A stretch of 64,000 nt of DNA from the IMG/VR virus record IMGVR_UViG_3300042010_000106, positions 248,001 through 312,000 of that record. One strand, written 5' to 3'. Position 1 is the first letter of the stretch, and each line of letters starts with the position of its first letter. The stretch is from a virus. Below the pieces are notes generated by a model. It was not told the DNA's origin. It was given only the letters and a program-made list of their open reading frames with translations, and did no database searches. This document shows, one piece after another, positions 59,528-64,000 of this stretch. The position numbers and the translations under genes were made by a program.

Positions 59528-61195
59528 ATGGCCGGTATAGACGAAGTTCCATGGCCGGTAGAGCTACAAATAATCGGGCCATCGCAAACAATTCCAGAAC
59601 GCACAAGCTTTACGTTTCGTGCACGCCTTTTGTACGACGATGAATCCACAAAAATTGTTCCTGCTGAATGGTTTTTGACGTCGAATGAATTCGGCACAAT
59701 CACACCGGACGGGGTTTTCACCGCTGGTAGCGTTCCAACTGGAACACGTAGCGTTGAGGCGCAATGTTCGTACCTCGACCCACAAGCTGGCTACGTCTTA
59801 GCAGCGCAACAAACGTTCACCGTGAAAGATACTGATACCCCACCGGTTCTTTTGTCTTTGCATTTGGACGGGCCTACTGAAGTTCCCAAGAATTCAGAAG
59901 CAGAATACGTTGTAACAGCGCGCTATAGTAACGGTACAACTGTTTCTGTTGAGCCTACGTCGCTTGTATCCAGCCGACCTGCTGTTGCGACAATTGATTT
60001 AAACGGTAACGCGACTTTTGCAGCGATTCGCGGCAATGCGACCGTAGTTTTTACAGCGCAATACGTAAACGGCGCCGATACATTCGAAGCCACGCTGAGC
60101 ATTCAAGTAATTGACTCGGCGATTTATCCAGTTCGCGGCAACGTGTTCGGCCCAGCGGTCATAACCGAAAACGGTAAGGCGCAATTTGGATTGAATGTTG
60201 TTTTCGAGAACGGAAAAAATCAGCAAGTGATTGCTAACTGGCATTCGTCAAACCCGAAAGCCGGTGAATTGGATTGTAACGGACATTTTTGTGCTGCGTC
60301 TGTTGAAGGCGTAGAAACAACCACAATTATTGCATCGTACGAATACGAAGGGACTATTACTTCGGCTTCGCTAGAACTGAGTGTGCTGGACATCACCGTT
60401 TACCCGGAAAGCCTGACCATCGACGGCCCTGAAAAGATTCGTGAAGGTTTGGTAGTTCAGTATTACACAACACTTCGTTTTTCTAACGGCACGCGTAAAT
60501 CTGTTCTGGCGAATTTGCAGGCCAGTGATAGCGCAGGCGGTTATTTGGATGCAGGCTGTCAATTCCACGCGGCGTCTCAAGTGAGTGCACCGACAGACGT
60601 AATGCTGTTTGCAGTTCATGAGACTTTGACTTCACAGCGTTTTGTTGAAGTTATTCCGTCGCCAGTTTTGCCCGTTCGTTGTTATATCGAGCTGCGTTCG
60701 CCGATGTATGTTGGTGAATATCAATCGCTGAAATTCCATGTCGTTTATGAAGACGGAACGGACATTGTGCTTCCTGCATCGTGGTCGCTGTCGAACACAC
60801 ACATTGCGGAAATCAGTGAAGGCGGCGTGCTGCACGCGATTGAGGTTGTGGAAACTGCCGAACTTGTTGTGCGTGCATCTTTGAACATTAGCGGTGTTGC
60901 ATTGAACGCGGAATTGCCGGTGACGTTGATCGACAATAAAACGTATCCGATGTCGATAAGCATTAGCGGCCCTGAAAGTATCCGCGTAGGCATGGCAACT
61001 TCTTACACTGCGCTTGCATTGTTTTCCGATGGTACAGAACGCCCGGTTTCGCCGTTGTGGTTCTGCGCTGACGATCATGTAAACGTGATGTTGGGACGCG
61101 TTAAAGCGACAGCCCCCGGAACCTATCACGTGTCCGTTACGTACACGCTGCAACACGAAACAGTAACCGCAACAATTGAGATAACCGTGTCATGA
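59528..61195 (+). CDS. Protein made of six Ig-like repeats
   Basis: 555 residues composed wholly of six BIG2-like repeats of ~90 residues, beginning at WPVELQIIGP, LLSLHLDGP, YPVRGNVFGP, YPESLTIDGP, LPVRCYIELRSP and YPMSISISGP. No signal peptide, no unique domain. Resembles the repeats of the upstream tail protein. Likely a virion surface protein (Hoc-like decoration or fibre part), by inference. AAGGAGG precedes the start. Overlaps the next gene by four bases. Confidence 0.75.
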   Translation: MAGIDEVPWPVELQIIGPSQTIPERTSFTFRARLLYDDESTKIVPAEWFLTSNEFGTITPDGVFTAGSVPTGTRSVEAQCSYLDPQAGYVLAAQQTFTVKDTDTPPVLLSLHLDGPTEVPKNSEAEYVVTARYSNGTTVSVEPTSLVSSRPAVATIDLNGNATFAAIRGNATVVFTAQYVNGADTFEATLSIQVIDSAIYPVRGNVFGPAVITENGKAQFGLNVVFENGKNQQVIANWHSSNPKAGELDCNGHFCAASVEGVETTTIIASYEYEGTITSASLELSVLDITVYPESLTIDGPEKIREGLVVQYYTTLRFSNGTRKSVLANLQASDSAGGYLDAGCQFHAASQVSAPTDVMLFAVHETLTSQRFVEVIPSPVLPVRCYIELRSPMYVGEYQSLKFHVVYEDGTDIVLPASWSLSNTHIAEISEGGVLHAIEVVETAELVVRASLNISGVALNAELPVTLIDNKTYPMSISISGPESIRVGMATSYTALALFSDGTERPVSPLWFCADDHVNVMLGRVKATAPGTYHVSVTYTLQHETVTATIEITVS

Positions 61196-62484
61196 TTATT
61201 GGACTCGCAGCCGCACAGGTAGACTTCAAAATATTCGAATGGTTTTCGAATGCAGGCGCCGACTTCCAATTGAAGCTGGCAGGCCACACGCCAATTCGCG
61301 TAGAGCCTGATGATCTTATCGGGTTGAAGAAAACCACACGTGGGCCAACCGCTGGTTCTTATCAGGTTGTGTTGGCTAAATATCCCCAACTTGTTTTCCG
61401 TTCGATTAAGCAGCACGAAATCGACACGTTTTTCGAACACTTGAAACCGTTCGCTGGCGTACCGGACAAGCCGGGGTTTGAAGGCGGTCGCCGCGCACCA
61501 ATTCGTAGAGACGTGTTGGAGAAATCCGATAAGCAATCGTCGCAGTATTTTGTAGCGCCAAACTCCCCACGGGAACAAGGCTCCTACGATAAAAACGATT
61601 ACCAATGGCGACAGGTTGTTCGCACAGTTCAAATCACCACGAAAACACACGGTGCCACACGCCAAAGCTTGAAAGAGCATGAAATTGTTGGTGTGCGTTA
61701 CCTGCGTAAATCCCACGGCGGTTATGTAATCATGCCGAGCGGTGAGCGCGTGATGATTTCTCACGATAAGTACGAAGAGTTAACACTCAATTCGGACATC
61801 TTGCCGCGAGCGCGACAGGAAAAAGGCATCGTGGATTTGAACGACATTGCCCGCAACTTGCCGAAAGGTACGCGTATTCGAATGCCACGTATTCCGAAAA
61901 CGCCAATCGTTAAAACACCACGCAAAACGGAAAAGGGTTCGGTAACTGATCGCCCATTCCATGAGCAAAACAAACCGCTCGTTTCACAGTTCGATTACAA
62001 AGAGTTCGACGAAGCCTTTGATTTCGAACCAGAAGACGAAGAAGAACTGCTAAATCCACCAGACGAATTCGAATTTGAAGACGACGAAACTGTAAATACA
62101 CAGGGTGCACCGGCCCTTGATACAGAAGTTGGCGAAGAAGAAGATGACCCTGATATGGATCATTTGCAGGATGTTGAACACGACGAAGAAACAGGCGAAC
62201 CAATCGAAGACGAAGACGCAGTTTATGCCGAAGAAGGTTTGGTACTCAAAACCAAAGCAGGCGCGGAATGGATTGTTGTTGCGGTTGAAGAAGAAGGTTT
62301 GTCAGATAACCTGTTGCTTTACGACGTGGAAACAAAAGCGCTTCGGAACTATCGAGTGCCAGCCGGTGAAGACTTGCGGAATATGAAGACCGTTACACCT
62401 GATCGAGTTATGAGCGGGCCAAAATTCGAGAAGATACGGGACGAAGCCGTAGAACGTGACCTCACTGCTGGAAAACGTATATGA
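61192..62484 (+). CDS. Unknown 430-residue protein with acidic C-terminal half
   Basis: Basic N-terminal ~280 residues with several KTPR/RIPK-type stretches, then a ~110-residue Asp/Glu-rich disordered segment and a beta-rich final ~80 residues. No family recognised. It sits between a surface protein gene and the DNA ligase gene, overlapping both by four bases. Confidence 0.65.
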   Translation: MIIGLAAAQVDFKIFEWFSNAGADFQLKLAGHTPIRVEPDDLIGLKKTTRGPTAGSYQVVLAKYPQLVFRSIKQHEIDTFFEHLKPFAGVPDKPGFEGGRRAPIRRDVLEKSDKQSSQYFVAPNSPREQGSYDKNDYQWRQVVRTVQITTKTHGATRQSLKEHEIVGVRYLRKSHGGYVIMPSGERVMISHDKYEELTLNSDILPRARQEKGIVDLNDIARNLPKGTRIRMPRIPKTPIVKTPRKTEKGSVTDRPFHEQNKPLVSQFDYKEFDEAFDFEPEDEEELLNPPDEFEFEDDETVNTQGAPALDTEVGEEEDDPDMDHLQDVEHDEETGEPIEDEDAVYAEEGLVLKTKAGAEWIVVAVEEEGLSDNLLLYDVETKALRNYRVPAGEDLRNMKTVTPDRVMSGPKFEKIRDEAVERDLTAGKRI

Positions 62485-64000
62485 AATTCACGGCAATAGA
62501 AAAGCGTGCGATGAAAGCAGACCCATTGGGGTTTGCTGCCGCGACACCTCGGAAAAAGCTAGGACAAATAATCGACGAATTGGAAGCCCGTTACAGCGAC
62601 CCGGAACAGGAATCGCCTTTGTCGGATGAACAATACGATTTGATTCACGATTATTACTGGAAGGGCAGAAAGAAACCTGCGAAGAAAGTGGGCGGTGTTA
62701 AGAACGTTGACATCACCCTTGAAGTTCCGATGAATAGTCTGGACAAATTCCGAACTGTTTCTGCCAACAAACAAGCCATCTTTATGCGTGCGACAAGCTA
62801 CGTTATTTCCGACAAGGAAGACGGGATTAGTTTGGCGATTACGTATGACGGTGGCGTTCCTGTTTTGGCAACAACACGCGGTGAAACTGGTTTAGTCGGT
62901 AAGAACGTGAGCAAGGTTATTCCGCTCCTGAACATACCGAAGAAAATCGCTTACAAAAAACGCTTTATGGTTCGCGCAGAATTCACCATCGACACGAAGG
63001 TGTTTAAGAAGCATTTTCCTGACGATAAAACTGGCCGTAACACAGCCGGTGGTTTGTTGAACCGCGACGTACCAGACAAAAATATTGCCAAGTTCCGCGT
63101 CATTTGTTACGAAATCCTCATGGGTAAAAATGCGGGGCACAAACTTAGCGACCAGCTTGAATTGCTCAAGAAATATGGTTTCGATGTTGTGCCCTACATT
63201 GTCGTTGACAAGATCAACGAAGAATTGTTAACCGACCTGCACAACCAACGCAAGAAGGATGCAGGCCGCGACATCGACGGCATTGTCGTCGCCAAAAACC
63301 AACCGTACGTGGTTACTCCCGGCTATCCAGATTATTCATACGCGTTCAAAATAAACAGCCTTGAAACCGCTGTGCGTATTGTGGTCGAAGATGTTGTTTG
63401 GGAAGAAACACGGTACGGAAAATGGTTCCCCCGCATCATGATTCCACCGACCATAATCGGCGGTGTGGAAGTGTCCTTTTTTACCGGTCATAACAACTTC
63501 TACATCGAACACGGTTATCTGAAACCGAAAAAGAAAAAGGGCGAGAAAGTTGCAAAGGTTCCACACGAACCGCGCCCGATCAATAAAGGAGCTGTGATTC
63601 TTGCTGTACGTAGCGGCGACGTAATCCCCTATGTCATGCAAGTAGTGAAGGGCGCTAAAAAAGCGTCTAAGCCTAAAGCCAACTACGCAGAAGACGGCGT
63701 GCACTTGCGCGTTGTTTATTCACACGAAGAAGGAAAGACAAATACACGTGTGGTCAAAGAGCTAGCCCATTTCTTTTCGGAACTGGAAGTAGACGGCCTC
63801 AAACGTGGCGGTGTGCAAATCCTCGTTGATTCAGGTTATGACACTGTTAAAAAGATTCTGAAAATGTCGCGTGTCGAAGCGCAAAGCCTACCGGGTTTTG
63901 CCGATAAGAGCGGCGCACAATTACATAAGGCATTGAAAGCCTGCAAACCACGCATGACATTCTTGAACGTTGCACGTGGGTCAGCCGCTTTCGGTGAAGG
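62481..64000 (+). CDS. NAD-type DNA ligase (LigA-like), 5' part
   Basis: Partial: about 506 residues, open at the window end. LSDEQYDLIHDYYW resembles the NAD-binding Ia region. PMNSLDKF and DKEDGIS (Lys112-x-Asp114-Gly115) are the adenylation motifs, with Lys112 the nucleotide acceptor. RAEFTI, GRNTAGGLLN, DIDGIVVA (motif IV-like) and AFKI follow. An OB-like part and a helix-hairpin-helix pattern near VEAQSLPGF come last. T4-type phages usually use ATP ligases, so the bacterial type is notable. Starts with ATGA overlap. Confidence 0.85.
   Translation, partial: MKFTAIEKRAMKADPLGFAAATPRKKLGQIIDELEARYSDPEQESPLSDEQYDLIHDYYWKGRKKPAKKVGGVKNVDITLEVPMNSLDKFRTVSANKQAIFMRATSYVISDKEDGISLAITYDGGVPVLATTRGETGLVGKNVSKVIPLLNIPKKIAYKKRFMVRAEFTIDTKVFKKHFPDDKTGRNTAGGLLNRDVPDKNIAKFRVICYEILMGKNAGHKLSDQLELLKKYGFDVVPYIVVDKINEELLTDLHNQRKKDAGRDIDGIVVAKNQPYVVTPGYPDYSYAFKINSLETAVRIVVEDVVWEETRYGKWFPRIMIPPTIIGGVEVSFFTGHNNFYIEHGYLKPKKKKGEKVAKVPHEPRPINKGAVILAVRSGDVIPYVMQVVKGAKKASKPKANYAEDGVHLRVVYSHEEGKTNTRVVKELAHFFSELEVDGLKRGGVQILVDSGYDTVKKILKMSRVEAQSLPGFADKSGAQLHKALKACKPRMTFLNVARGSAAFGE

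Noticed and set aside
62092-62101. ACTGTAAATA box
   Set aside because: It lies inside an Asp/Glu-rich coding region with no TATA at the right spacing and no gene start nearby; probably chance.

Overview
The window looks like about 64 kb from the genome of a large tailed phage with a contractile tail (myovirus type, probably a jumbo phage). The evidence is a tail sheath gene, a near-complete phage-encoded replication and recombination set, dense packing with ATGA/TGATG stop-start overlaps, many small genes of unknown function, and no bacterial housekeeping genes. No capsid, portal, terminase, tRNA or CRISPR array is visible, so much of the genome lies outside. The host cannot be named. A small lipoprotein with a lipobox fits a bacterial, perhaps Gram-negative, host.

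Layout. From 1 to 9383 all genes run leftward: a type II topoisomerase ATPase subunit cut by the window edge, an HD-like protein, a lipoprotein, a zincin-like metalloprotease and several unknowns. This block is interrupted by a 750-base gene-free, hairpin-rich stretch at 5788-6537. From 9469 to 11787 genes run rightward (RuvC-like resolvase, zinc-ribbon protein, an abundant-looking unknown). From 11850 to 13147 they run leftward (DnaG-type primase). From 13211 to the end everything runs rightward: Cas4-like nuclease, acidic disordered protein, DnaX-like clamp loader, a large winged-helix protein, an SbcC/gp46-like ATPase, a run of small genes, an SbcD/gp47-like nuclease, a histone-H1-like basic protein, a probable virion block (28.2-34.2 kb), an HNH protein, a 2004-residue SNF2-like helicase, a family A DNA polymerase with a UDG-like N-terminus, a three-domain-sized sliding clamp, a UvsW-like helicase, small and membrane proteins, a possible helicase-loader-like protein with a J-domain-like partner, tail sheath, tail proteins with ten Ig-like repeats, and an NAD-type DNA ligase cut by the window end.

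How it works together. Primase, polymerase, clamp, clamp loader, helicases, SbcCD-like pair, resolvase, topoisomerase and ligase would give largely host-independent, recombination-driven replication of the T4 style, although the polymerase, clamp and ligase are of bacterial type. Operon boundaries repeatedly show a stem-loop terminator followed by a box ACTGTAAATA, often five bases before TATA/TATG. Several structural genes are instead preceded by TAATTTA. These look like two promoter classes.

The most interesting unexplained signal is a nine-residue motif (D-V-x-x-D/N-V/I-S-G-G) found in four otherwise dissimilar proteins, which may be a processing or virion-targeting signal. Other points of note are terminator-promoter cassettes that appear copied around the genome, a carbohydrate-binding-like insert inside the SNF2 helicase, and several tandem duplications.
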